Assembly: GCA_036346355.1 (NCBI GenBank)
Contig: CM070581.1
Location: forward strand, 45,527,849 to 45,591,848
Source: Rhipidocladum racemiflorum
Taxonomy: Eukaryota; Streptophyta; Magnoliopsida; Poales; Poaceae
Reading direction: 5' to 3'
Length of the DNA: 64,000 nucleotides
Every line of letters starts with the position of its first letter. The first letter of the stretch is position 1. The position numbers were made by a program, and so were the translations under genes. The notes below the pieces were generated by a model. It had not been told where the DNA came from and did no database searches. It saw only the letters and a program-made list of their open reading frames with translations. Of the stretch, positions 53,094-63,773 are shown piece by piece.

Positions 53094-54111
53094 ATGAAAA
53101 CATTGGCAACACCACTTAGAATTGAACATTTGGCATTCACTTTACAAAAGATTTTGAAATCCAAAGGATCAAGGACCAAAAAGAAAACACAGAATTCCCC
53201 CTTTGACCAAAATGCAAAACAAAATCTCCCCCTGAGAAGGAAAATGTGTGTGAATGTGCAATGTGCCCAAGAATTTCAAAATTCTCCAAACTTCTCCCAA
53301 AATCCTCAAACAACTCCCCCTTTTTTTTCTTCTCCCCCCTTTTTCCTTAAACTTTTAACGATTCCCAAATTTCTCCCCCTTTGACAATGAATTCATCAAG
53401 AGTACAAAAGAGAGAACAGGTTTAAAATTTTTCCTGAAACAATGATTTCACAAGAAGAAACAAGGGAGTGCCAAGATAGGAAAAGATGAGCTCATTCGAT
53501 CATATAACCTTATATATCACATAATATGCAAAATACATGATCTTGAAGTGATTTTAACAAGTTAGGGAATGACATGCATCTCAACCTCAATTTAGTCAAC
53601 TATAGCCAAGTACTAAGCAAGATCTTAGCAGAAAAAGCAAGGCTTTAAAAATTGAAGCAACTAACAACTTAGGGCGAGCAAGTAGTTTCAACTCCAATCT
53701 AGTAGACCAATTTAATCTTTAAACAATAAGTTGCATGTGGCATGCTTGAAGCATACTTCTTTTATTTTCTAGGAGTGGCATGCTTGAAGCATACATCTTA
53801 TCTTTGAGGGAATGGCATGCTTGAAGCATACATCTTATCTTTTTAGGGAAAGCAAGCCTGAAGCACATAACTTGAAGCTTTTGCTTTTAACGACCCCCTT
53901 TTATATTGATTCCCTTTTCTTTTCCTTTTTCTTTGATTGTAAACAAGCAAAAGTGATTAAAGGTCTTATGAAAGAGTAAAGTTGAAAACACACTTGCTCC
54001 ATAGCCCAAATTTGTCAAGAAAATTCAATAACAAGCCTAGAAGAGTAAGATATCACAGAGTATTTAACTATAGGCAATCGGATCGTGGAATTCCGCAATG
54101 TCATTCTTAGT
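53094..54111. other. Non-coding 3' region of copia element
   Basis: About 1 kb between the RNase H stop and the polypurine tract, as is usual in SIRE/Maximus-like elements. It is rich in CTCCCCCTT-type runs (53214-53385). At 53739-53832 the 16-mer CATGCTTGAAGCATAC occurs three times, about 36-40 bp apart. No env-like frame is seen. Confidence 0.7.
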
Positions 54112-55698
54112 TCAAGTGAGACAATTTAGATTATCATATATTAGCTCAATTATATAGTATATAAAGAAATATGATAAAGTGAGCTCATCAAGTGAAAGAA
54201 CTTGGCAAAGAAACTCCTCAAAACAATCCCATTGGATGAACAATTCCAAGTTCTCCCGAATAAAAGCAAAACGAGAAGAAGACAAAGGTTTTGTGAAAAT
54301 GTCTGCCAATTGATGTTCAGTATCCACATGATGAAGCACAATGTTGCCTTTTTCAACATGATCTCTAAGAAAGTGAAATCGATGTCAATATGTTTTGTTC
54401 TTGAATGTTGCACAGGGTTCTTAGCAATGCAAATTGCACTAGTGTTATCACAATGTAAGAGGAACACTATCCAAAATAACCCCATAATCTTTAAGTGTAG
54501 CTACTATCCAAAGAATTTGAGAACAACAACTAGCAAAGACCACATATTCAGATTCAGCAGCTTGATTGTGCAACAGAAGATTGCTTTCTAGATGACCATG
54601 CAATGAGAGAATTTCCCAAGAAGTGACATGAACCAGAAGTGCTTTTCCTATCAATTCTACATCCTCCAAAATCAGCATCGAAAAAGATCTCAAACTAATG
54701 CATGAGGAAGCAGAAAGCCAAATGCCAAAATCTTGAGTTCCATGAAGATACCTGAAAATCCTTTTGACTTGTCGATGTGAAGCACGTGGGGAAGCTTGAA
54801 AACGAGCACACAAGCATACAGCAAATTGTATATCCGGCCTTGATGCGTTGAGGTACAAAAGTGAACCTATCATGCTTCTATATTCCTTTTGATCAACCGG
54901 CTCACCATCTTCATCCGGATCAAGTGTGCAATTGCTTTCCATAGGTGTCATGATTGGTTTGCTGTTTTCCATCCCAAATCTATGCAACAAGTCTTTTGTG
55001 TATTTGCTTTGATGTACAAAGGTACCATCCTTTGTTTGCTTGATTTGAAATCCCAAAAAGTATGTCAACTCACCCATCATACTCATCTCAAACTCCTTCC
55101 TCATTGTTTCTGAAAACTCAGACACTAAAACATGAGAGGAACCACCAAAGATAATATCATCAACATAAATCTGAATGAATAGTTGATCATTGCCTTGCTT
55201 GAGTAAAAAGAGAGTTTTATCAACCTTTCCCATTGAAAACCCCCTTTCAAGTAAAAAGGTTTTTAGCCTATCATACCATGCTCTAGGGGCTTGTTTCAAA
55301 CCATACAAAGCTTTTGATAGTTTGAACACATGATTTGGAAACTTTGGATTTTCAAAACCAGGTGGTTGCTTGACAAAAACTTCCTCATTTATGTAGCCAT
55401 TAAGAAAAGCACTTTTCACATCCATTTGATACAATTTGAAACCTTTGGATGCAGCAAAAGCTAAAAGGATTCTAATGGCTTCAATTCTAGCAACAGGAGC
55501 AAAGGTTTCATCAAAATCTAAGCCTTCAATTTGAGTGTAACCTTGAGCAACCAATCTAGCCTTGTTTCTAACAACAACACCATCCTCACTTTGTTTATTT
55601 TTGAAAGCCCATCTAGTTCCAATAACATTAAAATCAGGAGGAGGTGAGACAAGTTTCCAAACTTTATTTCGTTCAAAATTCTCTAATTCTTCATGCAT
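54112..55698 (-). pseudogene. Copia reverse transcriptase and RNase H
   Basis: The frame 55698-54448 (416 codons) starts MHEELENFERNKVWKLV and holds the RT motifs RLVAQGYTQIEGLDFDETFA, QMDVKSAFLNGYINEEVFV, ALYGLKQAPRAWYDRL and catalytic IYVDDIIFGG, then EYRSMIGSLLYLNASRPDIQ. RNase H continues in other frames (HCDNTSAICIAKNPVQHSRT, about 54380-54455; VDTEHQLADIFTKPL, about 54290-54330), so at least two frameshifts (near 54720 and 54450) break the end. RT is the best-preserved part of this element. Confidence 0.9.
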
Positions 55699-55746
55699 GG
55701 CATTGATCCAAGATTCGCCGATAATGCATGAGATATATCTTTGGGT

Positions 55747-57366
55747 TCAAAAGAAGCAACTAAAGCAGAATGAGCATGAGTGTCGAATGAATAAACCTGG
55801 ATCGAAAGTGACTCTTTCATTTGGGTCTCCAATCATTTGTTCAGATGGATGCATTTTCTGAATGTGCAAGGGAGCATTGGCTTTTGAGACTTCTCCTTCT
55901 CCTTCTTCATTTTCAGCATGTACAGATGATGTTGTAGCTTGAGGATGGTTAGCTGTAGGTGATGTAGTAGTAGGTGCCAAAGGTGCTACAGCTTGTTGTG
56001 CATTAGGAAGAGTCAAGACCTCATCTTCATCATCATCATTATCTTCAAAAATTTTCTCCCCCTGAACATATGCGTCTGTACCTGCATCACTTAGACTAGT
56101 GCCTGGACTAGACTCATCAAAAGTAACTTCACAAGTTTCCACAATTTTGTTAGTCTCCGAAACAAGCACACGATAGCCTCGAGTATGAGCAGGATATCCA
56201 AGAAAAATGCCATCAGTTGATCTAGCTTCAAATTTATCAAGATTTCCAGATTTCAAGACAAAACATTTGCATCCAAAAACCCTAAAGTGAGAAACAGTAG
56301 GCCTGTGTCCAAACCGAAGCTCAAATGGAGTCTTACCCAATTTTGATCTCAAAAACACACGGTTTGAAACATAACAAGCAGTTGAAATCGCTTCAGCCCA
56401 AAAATTTCTAGGAGTGTGATGTTCATCTAACATGGTTCTAGCCATCTCAACCAACGTTCTGTTTTTCCTTTCGACTACACCGTTTTGTTGAGGCACTCTA
56501 GGTGATGAAAATTGATGATCAATTCCTTTTTCAGCACAAAAGAGATCAAAGGAAGCATTTTTGAATTCAGTTCCATTATCACTTCTAATAGCTTTGAGAG
56601 CTCCTGGATGGTCAACAGAAAGCCTAAGAACAAGACTTCTAAAATGACTAAAAGCCTCATCCTTAGATGCCATAAAATACACCCAAGAGTATCTAGAAAA
56701 ATCATCAACAATCACAAGCACATACCGTTTGCCTCCAAAGGATTGAACTCGAGATGGTCCAATCAGATCAAGATGTAGAAGCTGTCCTGGAGCGTTTGTC
56801 ATCACCATGGTAAGAGGTGGATGTGAACCTGCAATCATCTTACCATGTCTACAAGAAGAACATACTAGATTGCTATCACCCTTAAGCTTAGGCAAGCCAC
56901 GTATAAGATCTAAACCACTTACACGAGTAAGATGATCAAAACCAACATGACCAAGTCTACGATGCCAAAAGAATAAATCTTTAGAAACATTGGCAATTAG
57001 ACACCTATGCTTAGAAGAAGGTGATGCATCAAAATCAGCTTTAAAGACTCTTCCAAAACGAGAAATTTTGAACACAAGATCACCTGAAGCATCTAGCACT
57101 TTGCATTCATTTTTCTTAAAGCTTATCTCAAGATCTTCATCAAGCATTTGTGAGACAGAAAGCAAGTTATATTTCAAATTTTCAACAAGAACCACATCTT
57201 TGAACATAAACTTGTCACTTACCTTTATTGTACCTTTTGCCACAACAGAAGAGGAAGAAGCATCTCCAAAAGTAACACTTTCAAAGACGAGATGCACGAG
57301 TGAGGGAGGAGAACCAATTCTTATCACCTGGGACATGTGGCGTGAGCATCCTAATCCACTAGCCAT
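55747..57366 (-). CDS. Copia integrase (539-codon open frame)
   Basis: The Met at 57366 is not native: it lies at the broken protease. Order of domains: the C-terminal part of protease (SRHM...), the pre-integrase zinc region (FWHRRLGHVGFDHL, then CSSCRHGK; H-H-C-C), the core LHLDLIGPSRVQSF (first Asp), RSDNGTEFKN (second Asp) and QQNGVVERKNRTLVEM (Glu), then the GKTPFELRFGHRP and FGCKCFVL segments, and a long acidic tail with EDNDDDEDE. A small break near 55740 separates it from RT. All three catalytic residues are present. Confidence 0.88.
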   Translation of the reverse strand: MASGLGCSRHMSQVIRIGSPPSLVHLVFESVTFGDASSSSVVAKGTIKVSDKFMFKDVVLVENLKYNLLSVSQMLDEDLEISFKKNECKVLDASGDLVFKISRFGRVFKADFDASPSSKHRCLIANVSKDLFFWHRRLGHVGFDHLTRVSGLDLIRGLPKLKGDSNLVCSSCRHGKMIAGSHPPLTMVMTNAPGQLLHLDLIGPSRVQSFGGKRYVLVIVDDFSRYSWVYFMASKDEAFSHFRSLVLRLSVDHPGALKAIRSDNGTEFKNASFDLFCAEKGIDHQFSSPRVPQQNGVVERKNRTLVEMARTMLDEHHTPRNFWAEAISTACYVSNRVFLRSKLGKTPFELRFGHRPTVSHFRVFGCKCFVLKSGNLDKFEARSTDGIFLGYPAHTRGYRVLVSETNKIVETCEVTFDESSPGTSLSDAGTDAYVQGEKIFEDNDDDEDEVLTLPNAQQAVAPLAPTTTSPTANHPQATTSSVHAENEEGEGEVSKANAPLHIQKMHPSEQMIGDPNERVTFDPGLFIRHSCSFCFSCFF

Positions 57367-57600
57367 ATGTTCTCCTTCCTTGCGAGAAGCCTACATAGCA
57401 AAACATGTCGAGGCCTCGATCGGGTTAGGAATGAGATTTTTGGGAATCCGATCGAGACACACGACGCTGCTTGATAGGTACAACACGATAATTTTTATGC
57501 ACAAAATCAGATTTGCCTTTTCCCATGTTTGTAGGAACAGAAGGTGTTTTCATCACTCTAGGCGCATAAAAATGTGCTTTGCTGAAATTTGACCTAGCCT
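57340..57600 (-). pseudogene. Copia protease, frameshift in the active site
   Basis: On minus the active-site region reads as codons for W-L-V-D, then TA, then G-C-S-R-H-M: the serine codon of D-S-G has lost one base (57348-57365). The catalytic Asp codon is present but the protein cannot be read through. Upstream, the rest of the protease and the gag end are in pieces. Confidence 0.75.
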
Positions 57601-59467
57601 CAGTTCTTTCCTTCTTTTCTTTGTTTGGCTAGTCTAAAGCAAAAATCTACTAAGTGTCCATCTCTACCACAATGAGTGCAAGTGTACTTGACATGATGTT
57701 TAGCTTTAACAGAAAAGCACATTTTGCATTCATCATAGTAGAAGATAAAAAACCAGATTGAAAAGCAATTTTCTTAGGCTCATTAGATAACTCAATTTTG
57801 CAAGGAGCCTGAACAACGGTCACGAGGTTTAGTTTCATATGTGGCATAAGGATCAAAACCTAAACCTCTCTTGTTTGTGCTAACCTTAGATTGATCCAAA
57901 ATCATGTTCAACTTCTTCTTGCCATTAGTGAAACGTTCCAAAGAATTTTGCAAGTAATCAACTTTCTTAGCAAGAGTTAAACAATTATTGCAGGAACATC
58001 TACTTTTCCTTTTGCTTGCGACAAGTTGAGCATGAGAGAATTTCATGTGAAAGCAAATTATCGATTAATTGAGAAACCCTAGCATTTGCATCTTTCAATT
58101 TTAATTCAAGAGTTGAGCATTTAGAACAAGAAGTTGAACTATGCAAATCATCGATTGGAACAGCTAGCATGTACAACATGTTTCTCATTTTTCTCATTTA
58201 GATGCAAACAAAAGAGCATGTTCTTTCCTAAGCAAGGTGAGCTCATTGTAAATTAAGTCACATGATTTGCAAGTATCATCACTAGGAATCAAAGTCTTAA
58301 GTCTAGCAATTTCAGCATTCAATGATTCAATAATGAAATCATGTTTCTTAATTTTCTTATCACGTTTGTCAAGCAATTTTCCAAGACGAGCAACAGCAAT
58401 AGCTAATTCATCATAAGAGGGATCTACCTCATTGAAGTCATTGTCGTGGTCGCCCCTCAGTGAAGCTATCCTTGCTGCTTGCCATGAGACATAATCCTAT
58501 CAAATCATGCTTGCTTGGAGTTGCATCATCTTCGCTGCTCTCCGAGTCCACATCGCTCAAATTGACTTGTTCAAGAGCGGAAAGAACTCAGTGAACCACC
58601 TTGCGGTTGATGAAGCTCTTCTTCTTCCTATCATTTGACGAGAACCATTTCTTCTCATTCCTTCCGTTGTCCTTCTCCTCCTTTGATGTTTTTCCTGCAA
58701 GCTTAGGACAATTTGTGCGAATATGGTTGAGGTCACCACACTCATAGCATCTTGGAGGACCACCTCTCTTTCTCATTCTTACATTCAGTAAAGCTTTGTT
58801 AAAGCGAGAAGAGAGTAGTGCCGGATCTTCTTCAGAAACTCTTCAAGTTGCTCATCCATAAAGAAGACATGGAAGACAAGGCAAAGCTAGAAGAAGAATT
58901 TGCATTTGACATGTTAGGGTTAGAGATCAAAGCAATTGATTTAATGTTACCCTTCCTGGCAAGAACATCCAACTCATGAGTTTTCAACTTAGAGTAAAGA
59001 ACATCTAATGTGAGTGTGCTCATGGTAGTAGATTCTTGTATAGATGTTACTTTCATCTCCCACACTGACATGTCCAAAGCACTAAGCAATTGTCGAGCAT
59101 TTTCAGCATCAGTGTAGCTAACTCCAACAGCACGTAGATTGCTAAGAATTTTATTGAAACGTGCAAAGAAGTCATCTACAGATTCACTAGATTTCATCTC
59201 AAAACGCATGTATTCTTTTTTGTAAATATCTTGGCGAACCTCTTTGACAGTGTTAGAATCCTCATGGTAATCACAAAGAGATTTCCATACCTCATATGCG
59301 GATCGAAGATGAACCACACGATCAAAGTCGCTGCGTCCCAAGCCTTGGATGATCAAGTTGCGCGCCTTGCTATTTGCTTCAACATGTGTGCGATTGGTGT
59401 CGTTGACGTTGTCGCTTGCAGGGACTTCATATGGCTTGTAGACCTTCTCCCAAATTGTGAAGCCCTG
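57601..59467 (-). pseudogene. Copia gag, truncated at N-terminus and frameshifted
   Basis: From 59467 on minus: IWEKVYKPYEVPASD, then LIIQGLGRSDFDRVVHLRSA and EYMRFEMKSSESVDDFFARF, a UBN2/gag core (to about 58832). The zinc knuckle CYECGDLNHIRTNC (C-x2-C-x4-H-x4-C) is at 58708-58749. A long helical tail follows with Cys pairs (CSKCSTLELKLKDANARVSQ, IESLNAEIARLKTLIPS) in several frames (58376-57650). The first ~100 codons and the 5' leader are missing because the sequence switches to the repeat at 59467/59468. Confidence 0.82.
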
Positions 59468-59963
59468 TGTAGCGGAGGTCGCTCCCCTCTGCCTTCTTAA
59501 GGTAGAACCAATGCCCGGCCCAACCGGACACCGAATCCTTCAGCGAAACGATTGGGTAATCGTAAGGTCGGTTGGACCTGAGCCGGAAATAGATGCAACC
59601 GATGGGGGTATTCCCGCCGGTACGGAACGAGGAATAGAAGTGGAAGAAAAGGCTAGACGTGGGCACGACGCCCACGTAACCCTTGCAAAGATACGCGAGT
59701 ATCGCCAGAACAAGGATGGAATTGGGATTCAGATTAGAGATCTCGCACTCGCAGAAGGCGAGCACGGAAGCAACAAACTCACTCTCGGGCATTCGAAGCC
59801 CGTTGATGGCGTAGAGTTTGCAGGAGACAATCTCTCCCTCCTGCGATGCCAGCTCTGTATCGCCGCTGGGCGCGCACGCCGAGCCCTTGTCAAGGTGGCC
59901 ATCATCAACAAGCAATTGGAGCCTCCTCCTGTTCATCTGGCTAACACCGAACTTCGCCATGGA
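59468..59963 (-). pseudogene. Duplicate N-terminal part of family B accessory gene
   Basis: Same coding as 49441-49936 (MAKFGVSQMNRRRLQLLVDD, CECEISNLNPNSILVLAILA) up to LKKAEGSDLRY. It then runs on into copia gag sequence in a wrong frame for 14 codons, so the 200-codon frame 59427-60029 is a chance fusion. Confidence 0.78.
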
Positions 59964-60429
59964 TGCAAAAGAGTGAGGGGGGCAAAGCGCAGGAAGTTTG
60001 GGGGTCTTCTTTCGAGCGAAAACGAGCAAAAATGCGGCAAAGATTTCTCCGCCGCACTATTCGAGCTTAAAAAGGCAGCGAAAAGCCGCATTTAATGACA
60101 GATGTGACCTTTCACGAACCGACGCGTGTCCATTACCACCGTAACGGTTAGTAAAATGCATCTCCCGAGAAACTGTCTGGACCGTTATGAGGACGCTTCT
60201 TGAGGAAGGAATCGGCGCGACCTTCCGACTTTTTACCAGAGCATTCTGCCCGGTCGGGGGATGAGCCAGATGGTCACTCGTAACCCATCAAAGCTCGCCT
60301 ACCACCGCGTTATGCTTGGATGCTGCAGCAATCCTTCACTGCAAGATACCAATCCCTCCTGTGAGTCTCTTAAAGGCTCAAGGGGAAGACCCGACCAAGT
60401 AGCATTCCACTTGAGCCTCAGGGGCTAGC

Positions 60430-61080
60430 TATCGGGGATTGGGTTATTTTCCAAAAACACCCCTTTGCCTCGACGGCCGACCAAAAGCACCCTTGGTTTG
60501 TGTGCCCAACCAAGGATTTCGGGTGGCCCCGTGCCTGGCCGCATGCTCGTCAACCCTCAATAAAACATGCTTGGCTACAGGCCCCGGAGACAAATACGAG
60601 CAACCTTGCTCGGGAGGCACAAGTTGGTCAAACCGGGCCATGGGAATGCCCGGCGATGACCGAAGGACAGGGTCAACCCACTAAATAGGAAAGTGGTGAC
60701 CAGTTCGCCAGGAATCCAGGGAAGTTATATCAGAAGATCAAGCACGACGAGAATCAAGGACACGTCAAAAACGGCAATAGCCGTGATCTTAGGGGTAGTT
60801 ACCATTTGTAATTAGATACACTAATTATTTATCCCCCCTCGACGGGAGGAGAGAGAGAAGCACACGAAGACAAGATCTCGATTACATACAAGCATCAATA
60901 CTCAATACGACTGGAGTAGGGCTATTATCTCCACTGTGAGAGGCCCAACCCAAGATAATCCCCGGTGTCTTCCGTTGCTCGGGTATTCTTCGAACGCAAC
61001 CCTTCAAGGGTGAAGGGGACTTGGTTGATCCCACATTCAACAAGTAAGCTCGGCGGGGGCCCGTTCCCCAATCGTCGACA
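60430..61080 (+). repeat. Duplicate of family B 3' LTR
   Basis: Copy of 50403-51053, shifted by 10,027 bp, ending GTCGACA at 61080, with the GRF fragment after it. Confidence 0.65.
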
Positions 61081-61298
61081 CAGGACTTCAAAAAGAAACT
61101 TGCGAAATTGCTCAAGTCAAAGGAGAAACCTCCTCCTCATGGGCCACCCGAAAGCCCTAAATTGTGCGAACATGGCCTGTAGGCAGTGATTGATACCTGC
61201 CACGAGGATCTAGCGGACCGAAGATTCTACCAGTGCCCTTTGGCCGAGGATGAATGGTGCTAGTACCTCAACTGGGTGGACCCGGAGATGTACCACCC
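61081..61298 (+). pseudogene. Duplicate of GRF-type zinc finger fragment
   Basis: Copy of 51054-51271 with the same two amber stops, so the stops predate the duplication. It ends in CACCC (61294-61298) directly before the second copia LTR. Confidence 0.65.
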
Positions 61299-63108
61299 TG
61301 TAGGATCGAAGTATACGAATATAGCAATCAGAGGGGGGGTGAATGATTGTGCGGAAGCTAAAACCAAATTCATGATCTATTAAAAGTTCACCCCAAAACA
61401 GAACCAAATAATTGCCTCATTTTCGATAAAAAACAGAATGATAGAGGTTTGGTAAAACGCGAATTCCCGGAGATCCAACCGTTAGATTGATCTGAAATTT
61501 GGACACGATAAACTAGATTCCAATACGAATCGAACCAAAAAAGAATCAGCTCGATCGGACTTATGGATCAAAAGTTATGAGCTTTGCAAGCTTGCTGATC
61601 CAGAACTTGACGAGAATCAATCTAATCAAAACTTCAAGATTAAACAAGAACGACAAAAGATTGATCAACTAGACTTTGAGAAACACTAGATCAATACCCT
61701 AGAAAGGTTTTTGATGGATCAAATCAAGATGAAACTCAACGATCAAAAACCAATCTAGAATTAGAACAAGCATGCAAACAAGAACCAAAACAGAAAACAC
61801 TGTAGCGACGTGGTTACTGTAGCACGCAAAAGTCTTGGAAGAATTGATCTTTATTTCTTGTCTAAAATACTCTCATCAAAAGAGTACAACCCCTAAAACC
61901 AAGCTCAAGGCTTGATGCGCTCAGCTCTCCTTGGTGCCTTTCAACAGGAGACCCCCCACCTATTTAAAGCACCAACCCACAAGGAGTTCTGAATACGATT
62001 CCTATTCCCTAGAAGGAATCCGTATCCAACACAACTCTACTTGGCCCAACCTGGCCGAGTACAACCCTTGCACGCGTATGGCAACCCTACCATACTCACG
62101 TGACTAACACTTTGCACGCGTATGGCCACCTGCCATACTCACGTGACTAACACTTTGCCTTTGCACGCGAATGACCTTCTGCCATTCTCACGTGACTAAC
62201 CATTCTTCATGTGCACCATTCTCTTAGCCCGAACGTCCCGCATGACATCCTTGACCACCAAGACCTCAGTTCCTCCTGAACCTAGTCCCGAACCTCAGTT
62301 CCTCCATGAACCTAGTTCGGTCCGTCATCGACCACATTCGCCTTCGAGAAATACCTCGCACATGAACAAACCACAAACAAATCCGAGCACAAGTCCACGA
62401 CTTGACTCAATGTCAATCCATGCAAATACTCACATGAGCATTGCATAAAGTCCACTTCAAAAGAAGCATCATGAAATCATCACAAATTTCATAATCTCAA
62501 ATTCAAATTATTTCAATTCTGCTCAAAACCCTAATTCAGCAAAAACGCATTCACGACGGACAAGGAAATATGGTCCGGCGTACACATGAAAAATCACTCA
62601 AAAAACCATTCACAACGGACAGACAAAATCGGTCCGTTGTACAAATGAAAGTTTCGGTTCCAAGAAGAAATCATTCTGGCGAAAACACGTTCACGACGGA
62701 CAAACAAAATCGGTCCGTCGTACATGCGAAATCAAACCTCAAAAAGCCATTCACGACTGACCAAAGAAGTTTGTCCGCCGTACATGCAAAACTTACTGGT
62801 TTCTTGGAAGATTGAGTTCGACTCATGAGCTCAAAAACACGTTCACGACAGACCCAAAAACTTTGTCCGTCGTACGTACACAACTTACTGGTTTTTGAGG
62901 AAAATTGAGTTTAGCTCAATGAGTTCAAAAGCATGTCCACGACAGACCAACAAAGTTTGTCCGTCGTAGATGGGAAACTTACTGTTTCTTGAGATCTTGG
63001 TCCGGCGCAAAAGCGAAACTTACTGCTTCTTGTCAAATTGACAAAACACATGAACAAACATATTTGCAAATTCAATTCTAAGCCAATTTTTCAGCACATG
63101 ATTTCACA
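61299..63108 (-). repeat. Copia LTR, copy 2
   Basis: 1810 bp, followed by CACCC at 63109-63113 and then GRF gene sequence. It has no copia internal sequence on its left, so locally it looks like a solo LTR; it may also be the original 5' LTR. Confidence 0.92.
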
Positions 63109-63113
63109 CACCC

Positions 63114-63480
63114 ACATCTGAAACTTCCCATCTGTGATAACTAGGGGGAGTAACCTTCGCCATGGTGCTACTACCTCACAGAAAAGCCAGACCTCGAGTA
63201 TGCCTACGATATTATTCAACGACCACAGTGGGCATACTGCATTGGCTACAGGGCACGCTTCCAATTGTACAACGACAAGCCCAACACACACCTCCTGCAC
63301 CATATAGTGGAGTGCGAGCCGAAATAGAGGAGGCATCTCGCAAGTCTCCAGAAGTGCAAGAGGGTTCCTCCTCTCGAAGAGAAAGGGATAGGGGAAGCAG
63401 TTGGCCAAGGTCCGCACTACGTAACAAATCCTTGATGGATTACAAAGACCATCCAGGTACCTGGGTGGTATTAACATAGG
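63114..63480 (+). pseudogene. Continuation of GRF-type gene after the copia insertion
   Basis: Joined to 51271 (with one CACCC), the GRF frame goes on without a shift: HLKLPICDN, TAG, GE, TAA, then PSPWCYYLTEKPDLEYAYDI and QWAYCIGYRARFQLYNDKPN to VECEPK and a TAG at 63325-63327. The long coherent stretch between stops indicates a decayed protein rather than random sequence. After that a basic, Ser-rich region is open in another frame (to 63479). I do not recognise this part. The stops are consistent with C to T decay. Confidence 0.5.
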
Positions 63481-63533
63481 GGACGCGGGGAATCGGGAAG
63501 GAAGAGATCCACATAAAAAAGATAAAAAAAATT

Positions 63534-63773
63534 ATGTTTTATACCCCCGAGACGTTCGGCATAGGCTACCCATTCGGCAACAGCTGGAAGCACTGTGCAC
63601 CCCCATGGAGTTCTTTCATAAGAGAGATTGAGCGTTGTCTGAGAATAAATCACGAAAGATTAACGTGTGATGTAATACGTAGAAAATGTGGCACATCATT
63701 CCCACTCTATGAACATAGGCGAAACGATCACTTGTTCCACCATGACAATCAGTGTTATCGTCAGTTCTTCTAG
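63534..63773 (+). CDS. Small ORF, 79 codons, unknown
   Basis: MFYTPETFGIGYPFGNSWKH onward, with Cys and His scattered (KHCAPPW, CDVIRRKCGTSF, HRRNDHLFHHDNQC), ending at a TAG at 63771-63773. AT-rich sequence with AATATAATATG-type signals follows. It could be the last exon of the GRF-type gene or a chance frame. No family is recognised and no promoter or start context was found to support it. Confidence 0.3.
   Translation: MFYTPETFGIGYPFGNSWKHCAPPWSSFIREIERCLRINHERLTCDVIRRKCGTSFPLYEHRRNDHLFHHDNQCYRQFF

Larger units (their letters stand above)
51272..59467 (-). mobile_element. Ty1/copia element (SIRE/Maximus-like), truncated at its gag start
   Basis: Minus-strand element in the GRF gene. The 3' LTR is 51272-53081, with the polypurine tract at 53082-53093; then RNase H, RT, integrase, protease and gag up to 59467, where the sequence jumps to a second copy of 49441 onward. 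The 5' LTR equivalent is at 61299-63108, followed by CACCC (63109-63113), matching CACCC at 51267-51271. The primer-binding site and the gag N-terminus are missing. RT and integrase resemble grass Opie/Ji elements. Confidence 0.9.
59468..63108. repeat. 3641-bp direct repeat, copy 2
   Basis: Second copy of 49441-53081, of equal length. It fuses on its left to the copia gag at 59467 and ends exactly with the copia LTR at 63108. Only a few substitutions are seen in the first 1.8 kb; slightly more differences lie in the LTR part near 62310-62400 and 62730-63020. Confidence 0.95.

Noticed and set aside
59427..60029. 200-codon frame as a novel fusion protein
   Set aside because: It is the family B gene start running into copia gag sequence out of frame at the repeat junction; only 14 foreign codons.
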